A stretch of DNA of 39,047 bases from an uncultured Actinomycetes bacterium (GCA_903873135.1 CAIQNH010000150.1:1-39047); one strand, 5' to 3'; numbered from the stretch's first letter, positions 29,410 through 37,191 are shown. Numbers and translations are program-made. Notes: generated by a model not told the origin, from the letters alone.

Positions 29410-30148
29410 TCCTCGACCGGAGCTGGTCCAGCCGCTCGGCGAAGGCCGGTTGGTCCATGGACCACAGCTGGTCGACGAGCTCCCGCTCCACCGCGGCGTC
29501 GTGGTCGGCCACGTCGGCCACGGCGGCGATGGTGGCCTTGGTGCGGCGCACCAGCTCCTCGGGCGCGCTCGCCGCACGTGCGGCGAGTCGGACCGAGGTG
29601 TCCAGCAGCTCCTCGTCGGCGACGCAGCGCCAGGACAGGCCGACCCGTTCGCTCTCCGGGCCGTCGAGCACCTCCCCGAACAGGACCGCGGCCGCCGTGG
29701 TCTGGGGCCCGGCGATCCGCCGCAGCATCCAGGTGTGTCCTCCCCCCGGGTGGATCCCGAGGTCGAGGAACCGGTCCTCGAACCGGGCCGACCGACCGGC
29801 GACCCGGACGTCGCACGCGAGCGCCAGGTTCATCCCGGCGCCGACTGCGGCTCCGTTGACCGCAGCGACGGTGGGCAGGGGGCAGCGGGCCACGGCCAGG
29901 AACCCCTCGTAGATCGCCCGCAGACCGTCGCTGCGGGAGGCCCCCAGTTGGGTCAGGTCGGCGCCGGCGCAGAAGGCCGGGGCCGCACCGGTGACGACGA
30001 TCGCTCCCACGTCGGGGTCGTCGGTCAGCGCCCCGACCCGGTCGGCGAGCTGCCCGCACAGCTCGAGGGACAGAGCGTTGCGCCGGTCCGGGTCGTCGAG
30101 GGTGACCACGGCCACCCGGTCCTGCACCTCGACGTGGACCTGTGGCAA
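29390..30148 (-). CDS. Crotonase-superfamily protein (enoyl-CoA hydratase-like) lacking both catalytic glutamates
   Basis: A 252-residue crotonase-fold protein. The oxyanion-hole segments are present: FCAGADLTQLG and NGAAVGAGMNLALACDVRVA. Aligned by eye to rat mitochondrial enoyl-CoA hydratase, the catalytic Glu144 position is Asn (GMNLALACD) and the Glu164 position is Phe (FEDRFLDLGIHPGGG). It is therefore unlikely to hydrate enoyl-CoA by the classic mechanism and may be an isomerase, a thioesterase-like enzyme or a binding protein, as suggested for some mycobacterial EchA paralogues. TTG 30148 is chosen because GGGAGG lies exactly 6 bases upstream. It has a real ribosome-binding site, unlike the leaderless gene facing it 28 bases away. 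Confidence 0.85.
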   Translation of the reverse strand: MPQVHVEVQDRVAVVTLDDPDRRNALSLELCGQLADRVGALTDDPDVGAIVVTGAAPAFCAGADLTQLGASRSDGLRAIYEGFLAVARCPLPTVAAVNGAAVGAGMNLALACDVRVAGRSARFEDRFLDLGIHPGGGHTWMLRRIAGPQTTAAAVLFGEVLDGPESERVGLSWRCVADEELLDTSVRLAARAASAPEELVRRTKATIAAVADVADHDAAVERELVDQLWSMDQPAFAERLDQLRSRIRGSSS

Positions 30149-30162
30149 CGCGGACCTCCCGC

Positions 30163-30168
30163 TACGGT
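30163..30168 (+). promoter_or_regulatory. -10 box TACGGT for leaderless glycosyltransferase
   Basis: TACGGT, 8 bases before GTG 30177; no ribosome-binding site. It overlaps the palindrome at 30164-30175. Confidence 0.4.
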
Positions 30169-30175
30169 GCACCGT
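30164..30175. promoter_or_regulatory. 12-bp perfect palindrome between divergent genes, possible operator
   Basis: ACGGTGCACCGT is its own reverse complement. It fills nearly half of the 28-base gap between the crotonase and glycosyltransferase start codons and overlaps the -10 box of the latter. A dimeric repressor bound here would block the plus-strand promoter and could affect the minus-strand leader. No regulator gene is adjacent. Confidence 0.35.
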
Positions 30176-30176
30176 C

Positions 30177-31433
30177 GTGGCGGACCGGCGCGTGCGAACC
30201 CTGGTGGTGGCCGAAGCGTACCCGTGGCCGGTCGTGGACGGGTACAAGCAACGGCTCTCCCAGATCGTCGGCGGGCTGGCCGAGGCAGGTCCCGTCGACC
30301 TGGTGACCCTCGAGCGGCCCGGGTCGCCCCCGCCGGCCGGTTCACCGTGGCCCGGGGTGGAACGCGTGCTGTCGGTGCCCGCGCCACCGGAGCGGGTGGC
30401 GTCGGACTGGTTCGCCGAGTGGTGTCGCGGCCCGGTGCCGCGCCGGGTGCTCAACACCGACTGGTCCGGACTCCGGTCGCAGCTCCCCGGGTGGGTAGAG
30501 GGGGACTACGACCTGGTGTGGTGCTCCCACGTCCACACCTGGTGGCCCCTGCACGACCTGTTCCCGTCGGTGCCGGTGGTGGTCGACTTCGACAACCTCG
30601 AGCACCTGGCGCTCCGGCTCCGACGCGGCCAGGGGCCGGAGTTCACCCCGGGCTCCGACCCGCTCGCCCGGGTCCGGGCCGTCGGCCGGTGGGCGGCCGG
30701 GAGGCTCGCCGACGCCGTGGACGAGCGTCGGTGGGAACGCTTGCAGCACCGGGTGGCAGGCGAGGTCGACCGGGTCGTGGTGTGCAGCGAGCTCGACGCC
30801 GAACGGGCCGGAGTGCCCAACGTCGCCGTGGTGCCGAACGGGGCCGAGCCCGTCGACGATCCACGGGTGGATCGCACCGTCCTCGCCGGTGAGCACCCCA
30901 CGCTCGGGTTCGTGGGTGCCCTCGACTACCTGCCCAACACCGAGGCGGTCGGCTGGTTCGCCCGCGAGGTCTTCCCGATCGTGCGGAACCACCACCCGGG
31001 CGTCCGGTTCCGGGTGGTCGGTCGGGGTGCGGACCGGGTGGAGTGGATCACGTCGTGCCCCGGGGTCGAGCTGGTCGGCCCGGTGCCCGACGTCCGGCCG
31101 GAACTCGACCGGACCGACGTGGCGGTGGTCCCCATCCGGGTCGGCGCCGGGACCCGCCTCAAGGTGGTGGAGGCCCTGGCGAACCACCTGCCGATCGTGA
31201 CCACGACCGTCGGCGCCGAGGGCATCGAGGTGACCGACGGCCGCACGGCGCTCGTGGCCGACGACGCACACCGCTTCGCGGACGCGTGCCTGCGTCTGAT
31301 CGAGGACCCGGAGCTGCGGCAGCGACTCGCCGACGCCGGAGCCGAACTCGTCGGGTCGGCCTACTCGTGGCCCGACATCCGACGCCGGGTGGCGGCGCTG
31401 GCCGCCGAGGTCGCCGGGATCAGTCGCGGATGA
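30177..31433 (+). CDS. GT-B fold glycosyltransferase, family 4-like
   Basis: A 418-residue glycosyltransferase. The N-terminal domain starts TLVVAEAYPWPVVDGYKQRL, the acceptor-site loop seen in GT4 and Stp1-like polysaccharide enzymes. The C-terminal donor domain has LGFVGALDYLPNTEAVGWF, ELVGPVPDVRPEL, VVPIRVGAGTRLKVVEALA (the conserved Glu-containing nucleotide-sugar motif) and LPIVTTTVGAEGIEV. No membrane helix is seen, so it probably works at the inner face of the membrane on a lipid-linked glycan. GTG 30177 follows TACGGT by 8 bases. Its 3' end overlaps the convergent epimerase gene by 14 bases. Confidence 0.9.
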   Translation: MADRRVRTLVVAEAYPWPVVDGYKQRLSQIVGGLAEAGPVDLVTLERPGSPPPAGSPWPGVERVLSVPAPPERVASDWFAEWCRGPVPRRVLNTDWSGLRSQLPGWVEGDYDLVWCSHVHTWWPLHDLFPSVPVVVDFDNLEHLALRLRRGQGPEFTPGSDPLARVRAVGRWAAGRLADAVDERRWERLQHRVAGEVDRVVVCSELDAERAGVPNVAVVPNGAEPVDDPRVDRTVLAGEHPTLGFVGALDYLPNTEAVGWFAREVFPIVRNHHPGVRFRVVGRGADRVEWITSCPGVELVGPVPDVRPELDRTDVAVVPIRVGAGTRLKVVEALANHLPIVTTTVGAEGIEVTDGRTALVADDAHRFADACLRLIEDPELRQRLADAGAELVGSAYSWPDIRRRVAALAAEVAGISRG

Positions 31434-32472
31434 CCGCGGGGGAGTGCCGGAAGAACTGCTCGACGTCGCGCTCGTAGCGGTAGCTCGGCTGGCCGGTCCC
31501 GATCGTGTTGCGGAGGCGGACCGACTCGATGAACGCCTGCACGGCGGCGACGGAGGTGTAGCCGTAGCGGAACCCCGTCTCCTTGAGGCGGGTGTTGTCG
31601 ACCCCTCGTCCGAACCGCAGGAGCTGCAGGTACTCCTCGGGCAGGTCCACCACGCCGAGTCGGGCCAGCGGACCGGTCAGCAGGTTCGTCCCCACCGGCG
31701 GCAGCGGCACCGTGCGCTTCCCGCAGATCCGGGCCACCTCGGACCACGGGAGCAGGCCGTCGCCCGCCACGTTGAACACGCCGGCCAGGTTGCGCTCGAG
31801 CACGAACAGCATGGAGCGGATCACGTCGGACTCGTGGACGAACTGGAACCGGGGGTCGAACCCGGCGAGCGACGGGACCAGCGGCAGCTGCAGCGCCCGG
31901 GTGAGCGGGGTCTCGATCTCGGCGCCGACCACGTTGGAGAACCGCAGCATCGACACGGTCACGTGCGGGTTGTCCTGGGCGAAGTCACGGACGTACCCCT
32001 CGACCGCCTCGAGGTTGCGCTCGACGCCGCGTCGCGCCGGCCGGGTCGGGGGCGTGTCCTCCCGGAACCACACGGGGTCCTCGGCGGAGCACCCGTAGAC
32101 GATCGTCGAGGACTTCACCACCACGTTGCGGACCGTCGACGCAGGAGCCGACGCCGCGGCGAAGAGGTTCATCGTCCCGATGACGTTGACCTCGTGCATG
32201 GCCCGGGGCGACATGACCGTCGGGTCGACCACGAGGAAGGTGTGGATGATCGTGTCGATCTGCGCGGCGCGCACGATCCGGGCGAGGATCGAGTAGTTCG
32301 CGTCGACCCGCACGTACTCCGTCCGCTCGAGCTCGACCATCGGCTCCGTGGTGTCGAGCCCGACGATCACCTCGACGTTCGGGTCGAGCTCGAGGGCCTG
32401 CGCCACCCGGCCGCCCCAGAACGTGCCGAGTCCGGTCACGAGCACCCGTCGGGCGCCCCGGGTCACCGCCAC
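31420..32472 (-). CDS. NAD-dependent epimerase/dehydratase (GalE2-like)
   Basis: An extended short-chain dehydrogenase of 350 residues. NAD motif VLVTGLGTFWGGRVAQ (GxGxxxGG), HTFLVVDPTVMSP, and the catalytic Ser and Tyr in KSSTIVYGCS with an atypical downstream lysine position. It resembles the actinobacterial epimerase next to a PlsC-like acyltransferase (Rv0501-Rv0502 in M. tuberculosis); these are annotated as UDP-glucose epimerases but their substrate is not established to my knowledge. GTG 32472 is 22 bases downstream of the acyltransferase stop and begins MAVTRGARRVLVTG; an equally possible GTG is at 32466. Confidence 0.87.
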   Translation of the reverse strand: MAVTRGARRVLVTGLGTFWGGRVAQALELDPNVEVIVGLDTTEPMVELERTEYVRVDANYSILARIVRAAQIDTIIHTFLVVDPTVMSPRAMHEVNVIGTMNLFAAASAPASTVRNVVVKSSTIVYGCSAEDPVWFREDTPPTRPARRGVERNLEAVEGYVRDFAQDNPHVTVSMLRFSNVVGAEIETPLTRALQLPLVPSLAGFDPRFQFVHESDVIRSMLFVLERNLAGVFNVAGDGLLPWSEVARICGKRTVPLPPVGTNLLTGPLARLGVVDLPEEYLQLLRFGRGVDNTRLKETGFRYGYTSVAAVQAFIESVRLRNTIGTGQPSYRYERDVEQFFRHSPAVIRD

Positions 32473-32494
32473 GGCGGGCCCCCGTTGGTCGGGA

Positions 32495-33466
32495 TCAGCC
32501 GAACCACACCGACTCCCGGGTGCGCAGCATGTCGTACAGGGCGTTCTGGATCCGGTCGCGGATGGCCTCGGACCAGTCCATGACCCGCGACTGGGAGTAC
32601 CGCTCCTGCCCCGGTGGCACGTTGAAGGTGACCGGCTCGAGGACACGGAGCTTGAACTTGGCCGGGAAGTACGCCAGCGCGCCGAGCGGTCCGAGGGCGA
32701 GCATGTTGGCGGTGACCGGTACGTAGGGTGCACCGATCACCGAGGCCAGGCTCGGCAGGCGGAAGAGGGTGGGCATGGACTCCTCGGCGCCGACCACGGC
32801 GATGGGCACGACCGGCACGCCCGCCTGCATGGCGATCTCGACGAACCCGCCCCGACCGAACCGTCGGAGCTGGTAGCGCTCGCCGTAGGTCTTGGCCGGA
32901 CCCTTGGACCCCTCGGGGAACACCAGGACGAGCTGGTTCTGCTCGGCCAGCAGCCGGTAGGCGTTGTCCGGGTGTGCCGGCAGACCGCCGAGCCGGGACC
33001 AGAGGGTGCCGACGAACGGCACACGCTTGAAGAAGTTGTCGGCCAGGCCGTACACGGGTCGTCCGAGCTCGGTCTCGATGCCGTGCATGATCACCGGGGC
33101 GTCGGACGGGATCGCCGCCGCGTGGTTGGCCACGAGCAGCGCGCCGCCCTCCGTGGGGATGTGCTCGAGGCCCTCCCACTCGGCGCGGAACCACTTGGAG
33201 TACACGGGGTCGTAGATCCGACGGGCCAGGGCCCGCATGTGCTCGCTCCGGCCCCACTCGTCCACGTCGGAGACCCGGCCCGGGAGGTGTTCGCCTCCCT
33301 CCTCGGACTCCGCGGAGCTGGTGTCGACCGACAGCGGGACGAGGGCCCCGCCGCTCGGCGGGACGGCGGGGAGGCCGCTCGTCGCCGGGGACCCGACGCT
33401 CGCGGGAGTGGCACCAGGTGCGTTCGCCGGATCGGCGTCGCTGCTCGGATCCTGGTGCTCGGTCAC
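32495..33466 (-). CDS. PlsC-like glycerolipid acyltransferase with HX6D motif
   Basis: A 323-residue acyltransferase of the lysophospholipid acyltransferase superfamily. After a 60-residue disordered N-terminus, the catalytic block reads NHAAAIPSDAP with His115 and Asp122, six residues apart instead of the four of classic PlsC (HX4D). FPEGSKG (block III) and GVPVVPIAVVG (block IV) are intact. The HX6D spacing is, as I recall, shared with the Rv0502/Rv1920-type mycobacterial group. It likely acylates a phospholipid, glycolipid or other alcohol. GTG 33466 is 6 bases after TAGACT on the minus strand. It forms an operon with the epimerase downstream. Confidence 0.88.
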   Translation of the reverse strand: MTEHQDPSSDADPANAPGATPASVGSPATSGLPAVPPSGGALVPLSVDTSSAESEEGGEHLPGRVSDVDEWGRSEHMRALARRIYDPVYSKWFRAEWEGLEHIPTEGGALLVANHAAAIPSDAPVIMHGIETELGRPVYGLADNFFKRVPFVGTLWSRLGGLPAHPDNAYRLLAEQNQLVLVFPEGSKGPAKTYGERYQLRRFGRGGFVEIAMQAGVPVVPIAVVGAEESMPTLFRLPSLASVIGAPYVPVTANMLALGPLGALAYFPAKFKLRVLEPVTFNVPPGQERYSQSRVMDWSEAIRDRIQNALYDMLRTRESVWFG

Positions 33467-33472
33467 CTGCGG

Positions 33473-33478
33473 AGTCTA
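33473..33478 (-). promoter_or_regulatory. -10 box TAGACT for leaderless acyltransferase-epimerase operon
   Basis: Minus-strand TAGACT, 6 bases before GTG 33466. Identical hexamer to that of the polysaccharide operon at 2895. Confidence 0.5.
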
Positions 33479-33546
33479 GGTCCGCGTCCCCGAGCGGTTC
33501 CCAGCGAGTCGGGGCGCAGCCGGGGGGAGCGCCACGGGGGTGGCGG

Positions 33547-33552
33547 TAGCCT
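33547..33552 (+). promoter_or_regulatory. -10 box TAGCCT for leaderless MFS gene
   Basis: TAGCCT, 6 bases before GTG 33559. It forms a divergent pair with the promoter at 33473, with about 70 bases between the boxes. Confidence 0.5.
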
Positions 33553-33558
33553 CAGCCG

Positions 33559-34872
33559 GTGGGCGACCCGCTGGCCAGCACCGACGTCCGCCCCCTCGAC
33601 CCGCTCCGTGAACCCCAGTACCGCCGGTTCTGGCTGGCGGCGTTCGTGTCCAACACCGGCGGGTGGATGCAGAACGCGACCATCCCGTACGTCGTGTACC
33701 AGATCACCGGTCGGGCCGGCGACGTGGGGATCGCCGGGTTCTTCCACTACGTCCCGTTCGTGCTCGTGGGACTCCTCGGCGGGTCGCTCGCCGACCGCTT
33801 CGCGCGCCGACGCCTGCTCGTCGTGTTCCAACTCGCCCAGGCCGTGGTGGCGGTCGGGCTGTGGGCGGTGGTGGCCTCGGGGTCGGCGACGACGGCGAAC
33901 CTGTCTGCGCTCGGGTTCGTCTCGGGCCTGCTCGGTGGGTTGAACACGCCGATCTGGCAGTCGTTCGTCTCGGAGCTCGTGCCCCGGCGCCTGCTGCTCG
34001 GTGCGGTCACCCTCAACAGTGCCCAGTTCAACGCCAGCAGGGCCCTCGGGCCGTTCCTGGCGGGCGTCACCATCGTCGTGTGGGGTGCCGCCGCGTCGTT
34101 CCTGCTGAACGCCGTGTCGTTCGTGGTCGTCGTCGTGGTCGTCGCCACGATCCGGGTCGGCAGCGACGTGCGGCGTCACGAGCGCCCCGACTCGACCGGG
34201 ATCGGCGAGGCGTTCCGCTACGTCCGGCGGACGCCGGCCATCGCCACCTGCTGCGCTGCGGTCGGCCTGATCGCAGGGCTCGGGTCGTCGCTGTTCAACT
34301 TCCTCCCGGTGTACGGCGAGTCCGAGTTCTCGGTCACCGGCGCGCAGCTCGGACTGCTGCTCGGGGCCAGCGGCATCGGAGCGGTGATCGTCACGCCCGT
34401 CCTGCTGGGGTTCCAGCACCGGGTGGAGGGTGCCCGACGGCTGGCCGCCGCCATGACCGCCTACGGGGCGTCGGTCGTGGTGGTCGGTGCCGTGCCCACC
34501 TACGGTGCCGCCGTGGCCGCGCTCCTGGTGTTCGGTGCGTCCTACCTGGTGATCGCCGCGACCATGAACACCACGATCCAGATCGTCGTGCGAGAGGATC
34601 TCCGCGGCAAGGTGATCGCCATCTACCTGATGTGCCTGACCGGCGGCCTGCCGCTCGGACTGCTGGCGTGGGGACAGGTCGCCGACGTGGTCGGTCTGCG
34701 GGTGACGACCGTCGCCGCAGGGGTGACGCTCGTGGTCGTCACCGTGGTGTTCGCCCTGACCGGTCGGTTCCGGGCCATGGCCGTCGACGCCCGGTCCACC
34801 GGTGCCCGACCGGACCCCGGGTCCCGGCCCGGAGCGGTGACGCCGACTCAGCCGGGGCGCGGCAGCCGGTAG
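33559..34872 (+). CDS. MFS transporter (MFS_3/EntS-like)
   Basis: A 437-residue transporter with about 12 membrane helices. The start LREPQYRRFWLAAFVSNTGG is typical of the MFS_3 (enterobactin exporter-like) group, followed by the conserved loop GGSLADRFARRRLLVV between helices 2 and 3, LNTPIWQSFVSELVPRR, and LNSAQFNASRALGPFLAG. Probable efflux of a small molecule; substrate not inferable. The 60-residue tail is Arg/Pro-rich. GTG 33559 is leaderless by position. Its last 25 bases overlap the convergent amidotransferase gene. Confidence 0.92.
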   Translation: MGDPLASTDVRPLDPLREPQYRRFWLAAFVSNTGGWMQNATIPYVVYQITGRAGDVGIAGFFHYVPFVLVGLLGGSLADRFARRRLLVVFQLAQAVVAVGLWAVVASGSATTANLSALGFVSGLLGGLNTPIWQSFVSELVPRRLLLGAVTLNSAQFNASRALGPFLAGVTIVVWGAAASFLLNAVSFVVVVVVVATIRVGSDVRRHERPDSTGIGEAFRYVRRTPAIATCCAAVGLIAGLGSSLFNFLPVYGESEFSVTGAQLGLLLGASGIGAVIVTPVLLGFQHRVEGARRLAAAMTAYGASVVVVGAVPTYGAAVAALLVFGASYLVIAATMNTTIQIVVREDLRGKVIAIYLMCLTGGLPLGLLAWGQVADVVGLRVTTVAAGVTLVVVTVVFALTGRFRAMAVDARSTGARPDPGSRPGAVTPTQPGRGSR

Positions 34873-35597
34873 AAGCGGGCGATCCAGTCGACCACGACGG
34901 CGTGGTCGATCGGTCCGTCGAGCGAGGCCAGTCCCCGGTCTGCGACGTCCTCGCCGACCAGCGACCGGCGACGCTCGATCAGCGTCGCCGACAACGCGGG
35001 GACGAACTCGGGGTGGCCCTGCACGCAGAACACGTGGTCGCCGACCCGGTAGCCGCCGACGGGGCAGTACTCCGCCGTGGCCAGCAGTTCGGCCCCGTCG
35101 GGCAGCTCGACGACCTGGTCCTGGTGGCTCATCAGGATGTCGAAGGAGGTGGTACGGGGCTCGATCCACGGTGCGTCGCCGACCACGTCGAACCGGCGCA
35201 CCCCCACACCCCAGCCGACCCCGGCCCGTTCGACGCGCCCGCCGAGCGCGAGGGCCGTGAGCTGGTGGCCGAAGCAGATCCCGACGTGCGGGCGCCGCTC
35301 CCGGGCCAGGTCGGCGATGAACGCGCCCGTGCGGGCGATCCAGTCGACCTCCTCGTCGGCGGACCGCCGTGACCCCGAGGTCATCCACGCCGGGCACTCG
35401 TCGGTGGCGTCGGGGAACTCACCAGCCGTCACGTCGTAGATGCGCAGGTCGATCCCGGCCGGCCCGTACGCGGAGCGGTAGAGGTGCGTGTAGTCGCCCG
35501 CCACCTCGGCCACCTCCGGGTCGAGCTGGTCGCACAGGAGCAGGCCGACCTCCAGCTGGGGCGGGTCCTCGACCGGGTTGCCGGTGCGGCCGTTCAC
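34848..35597 (-). CDS. Class I glutamine amidotransferase-like protein
   Basis: A stand-alone GATase1 domain of 249 residues. The nucleophile is Cys108 in HVGICFGHQ, with His195 and Glu197 in VQGHPEF, completing the Cys-His-Glu triad. Such free-standing proteins resemble PuuD/GMP-synthase-like amidases; the substrate, glutamine or a gamma-glutamyl compound, is not clear. The start GTG 35597 overlaps the stop of the upstream monooxygenase gene (GTGA), so the two are one operon; an upstream in-frame start would fall inside that gene. Confidence 0.88.
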   Translation of the reverse strand: MNGRTGNPVEDPPQLEVGLLLCDQLDPEVAEVAGDYTHLYRSAYGPAGIDLRIYDVTAGEFPDATDECPAWMTSGSRRSADEEVDWIARTGAFIADLARERRPHVGICFGHQLTALALGGRVERAGVGWGVGVRRFDVVGDAPWIEPRTTSFDILMSHQDQVVELPDGAELLATAEYCPVGGYRVGDHVFCVQGHPEFVPALSATLIERRRSLVGEDVADRGLASLDGPIDHAVVVDWIARFYRLPRPG

Positions 35598-36751
35598 CGG
35601 AACGTCGAGGCGGCGCCGGTGGGAGCGGCGTCCGGCAGCTCGGCCAGCACGCCGCGGCGGCGCAGCTCGGGCAGGAGTCCCTCGCCGGTCGCCCACGCCT
35701 CCTCGAGGTGCGGGTAGCCCGACAGGATGAACTCGTCGAACCCGAGCGCTGCGTACTCCTGGATGCGGTCGGCCACCTGCTCGTGGCTGCCGACGAGCGC
35801 CGTGCCGGCGCCGCCCCGGACCAGTCCGACGCCGGCCCAGACGTTGTCGTGGACCAGCAGGTCACGGGGGTCGCCGGGGACGGTGCCGTCGGCCCGCCCG
35901 GACAGCTCGGCCATCCGGGCCTGGCCGACCGACCGGGTGCGCTCGAAGTCGGCCCGGGCGGCGGCCACCGCCGCCGGGTCCATGCCGTCGAGGAGGCGGC
36001 CGGCCTCCGCCCAGGCCTCGTCCTCGGTGTCGCGCGTGATCACGTGGAACCGGATCCCGAACCGCAGCGGTCGGTCGTCTCCCCGGCCGGCGGCCGTGGC
36101 CAGCTCGCGCATGCGGTCGAGTCGTTCGGCGACCATCGCCGGCGGTTCGCCCCAAGCCAGGTAGACGTCGACGTGCTCGGCGGCGATCCGCTCGGCCGCC
36201 GGCGAGGCACCGCCGAAGTAGATCTCCGGTCGTGGGGACGGGCGGGCACGGGTGGTGGCGTCGACGACCCGGTAGTGGTCGCCGGTGAAGTCGGCGCCGG
36301 GTGTGCCCGGGCCGTCGGTGTCCCACGCCGCGCGCATCACCGCCAGGAACTCGCCGGCGCGCTCGTAGCGGGTGTCCTTGTCGGCGAAGTCGCCGAACCG
36401 GGCCACCTCGTGGTCCTCGGCGCCGATCACGACGTTCACCAGCAGTCGACCGCCTGACAGGCGCTGGTAGGTGGACGCCATCTGCGCCGCCAGCGTGGGG
36501 GAGAGCAGGCCCGGCCGGAACGCCACCAGGAACCGGAGGTGCCGGGTGAGGGGGATCAACGGCGCCGTGGCCAGCCACGCGTCCTCGCACGCGGTGCCGC
36601 ACGGGGTGAGCACGGCGTCGAACCCGAGCTGGTCGCAGGCGCCCGCGACCTGCGACAGGTACCCGAGCGTCGGGGGGCGGAGGTCCTCGGGTGCGGGCGC
36701 CACGTCTCGGCCGTCTCCGCCGGTGGGCAGGAACCAGTGGACCTTCAGCAC
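35594..36751 (-). CDS. LLM-class flavin-dependent monooxygenase (SsuD-like)
   Basis: A 385-residue TIM-barrel flavin enzyme resembling alkanesulfonate monooxygenase SsuD: LKVHWFLPTGGDGRDV at the start, DQLGFDAVLTPCGT (SsuD-type Cys), FRPGLLSPTLAAQMAST, LSGGRLLVNVVIG, YFGGASPAAERIAAEHVDVYL, GTALVGSHEQVADRI. It uses reduced FMN from a separate reductase to oxidise a sulfonate or similar compound; no reductase or ABC importer is adjacent, so the sulfonate role is only suggested. GTG 36751 is 7 bases after the minus-strand TACGCT, which overlaps the opposite gene's -10 box. Confidence 0.9.
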   Translation of the reverse strand: MLKVHWFLPTGGDGRDVAPAPEDLRPPTLGYLSQVAGACDQLGFDAVLTPCGTACEDAWLATAPLIPLTRHLRFLVAFRPGLLSPTLAAQMASTYQRLSGGRLLVNVVIGAEDHEVARFGDFADKDTRYERAGEFLAVMRAAWDTDGPGTPGADFTGDHYRVVDATTRARPSPRPEIYFGGASPAAERIAAEHVDVYLAWGEPPAMVAERLDRMRELATAAGRGDDRPLRFGIRFHVITRDTEDEAWAEAGRLLDGMDPAAVAAARADFERTRSVGQARMAELSGRADGTVPGDPRDLLVHDNVWAGVGLVRGGAGTALVGSHEQVADRIQEYAALGFDEFILSGYPHLEEAWATGEGLLPELRRRGVLAELPDAAPTGAASTFR

Positions 36752-36758
36752 CCGGGGG

Positions 36759-36768
36759 AGCGTAGTGT
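36759..36768. promoter_or_regulatory. Overlapping divergent -10 boxes sharing TA
   Basis: The ten bases AGCGTAGTGT contain TACGCT on the minus strand (36759-36764) and TAGTGT on the plus strand (36763-36768). Their spacers are 7 bases to GTG 36751 (minus) and 8 bases to GTG 36777 (plus). Both genes would be leaderless, and one RNA polymerase bound here would exclude the other. Confidence 0.55.
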
Positions 36769-36776
36769 CACCCCCC

Positions 36777-37154
36777 GTGGGGGTCGCCATCCACGTCGCC
36801 GACACCGCCGTGACCGTCGAGCTCGACGGTCTGGAGCGGGTGCTGTCGGTGGCCGGTCGCGTCGAGGTGCCGATGGAGCACGTCGTGTCGGCCCGGGTGG
36901 CCCCGGTGGACACCGTGCGTGACGGCCTGGGCTGGCGCAGCCTCGGGGCCTACCTGCCCGGCTACGTGGCCACCGGCTGGTTCACCGTGCCGGACCACCC
37001 CGGTGCCCGGCAGTTCTGGTGCGTCCAGCGGGACCGGGACGTGCTGGTGATCGACACCGACCTGGAGCGCCCGGCCCGCCTGGTGCTGCAGCACCCGGAC
37101 CGGGCCCGTCTGGCGTGGTGGATCGCCGAGCGGATCGACCGCGACCGCTCCTGA
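36777..37154 (+). CDS. Small PH-like domain protein (conserved actinobacterial hypothetical)
   Basis: A 125-residue soluble protein with the layout of bacterial PH-like domains: alternating beta strands (VAIHVADTAVTVELDG; EVPMEHVVSARVAPVD; RQFWCVQRDRDVLVIDT) followed by a C-terminal helix (DRARLAWWIAERIDRD). I recall a similar family, with the RRVEVPLAHV-type strand and the QFWC block, widespread in actinobacteria and without known function. There is no signal peptide or membrane helix. GTG 36777 is 8 bases after TAGTGT and agrees with the start of the first strand. Confidence 0.8.
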   Translation: MGVAIHVADTAVTVELDGLERVLSVAGRVEVPMEHVVSARVAPVDTVRDGLGWRSLGAYLPGYVATGWFTVPDHPGARQFWCVQRDRDVLVIDTDLERPARLVLQHPDRARLAWWIAERIDRDRS

Positions 37155-37178
37155 CGCCACGCCGCTGGTCGCGGTCAC

Positions 37179-37184
37179 TAGCGT
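37179..37184 (+). promoter_or_regulatory. -10 box TAGCGT for leaderless repeat lipoprotein
   Basis: TAGCGT, 7 bases before ATG 37192. An in-frame GTG at 37183 overlaps this box and is rejected as a start. Confidence 0.5.
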
Positions 37185-37191
37185 GCCGCCC

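Noticed and set aside
30149-30240. A TACGCT on the minus strand at 30215-30220 as the crotonase promoter
   Set aside because: Plausible hexamer but about 67 bases from the start, inside the glycosyltransferase gene and without a clear -35; not enough support.
37183-37191. GTG 37183 as start of the repeat lipoprotein
   Set aside because: It overlaps the TAGCGT -10 box; ATG 37192 gives a normal signal peptide.
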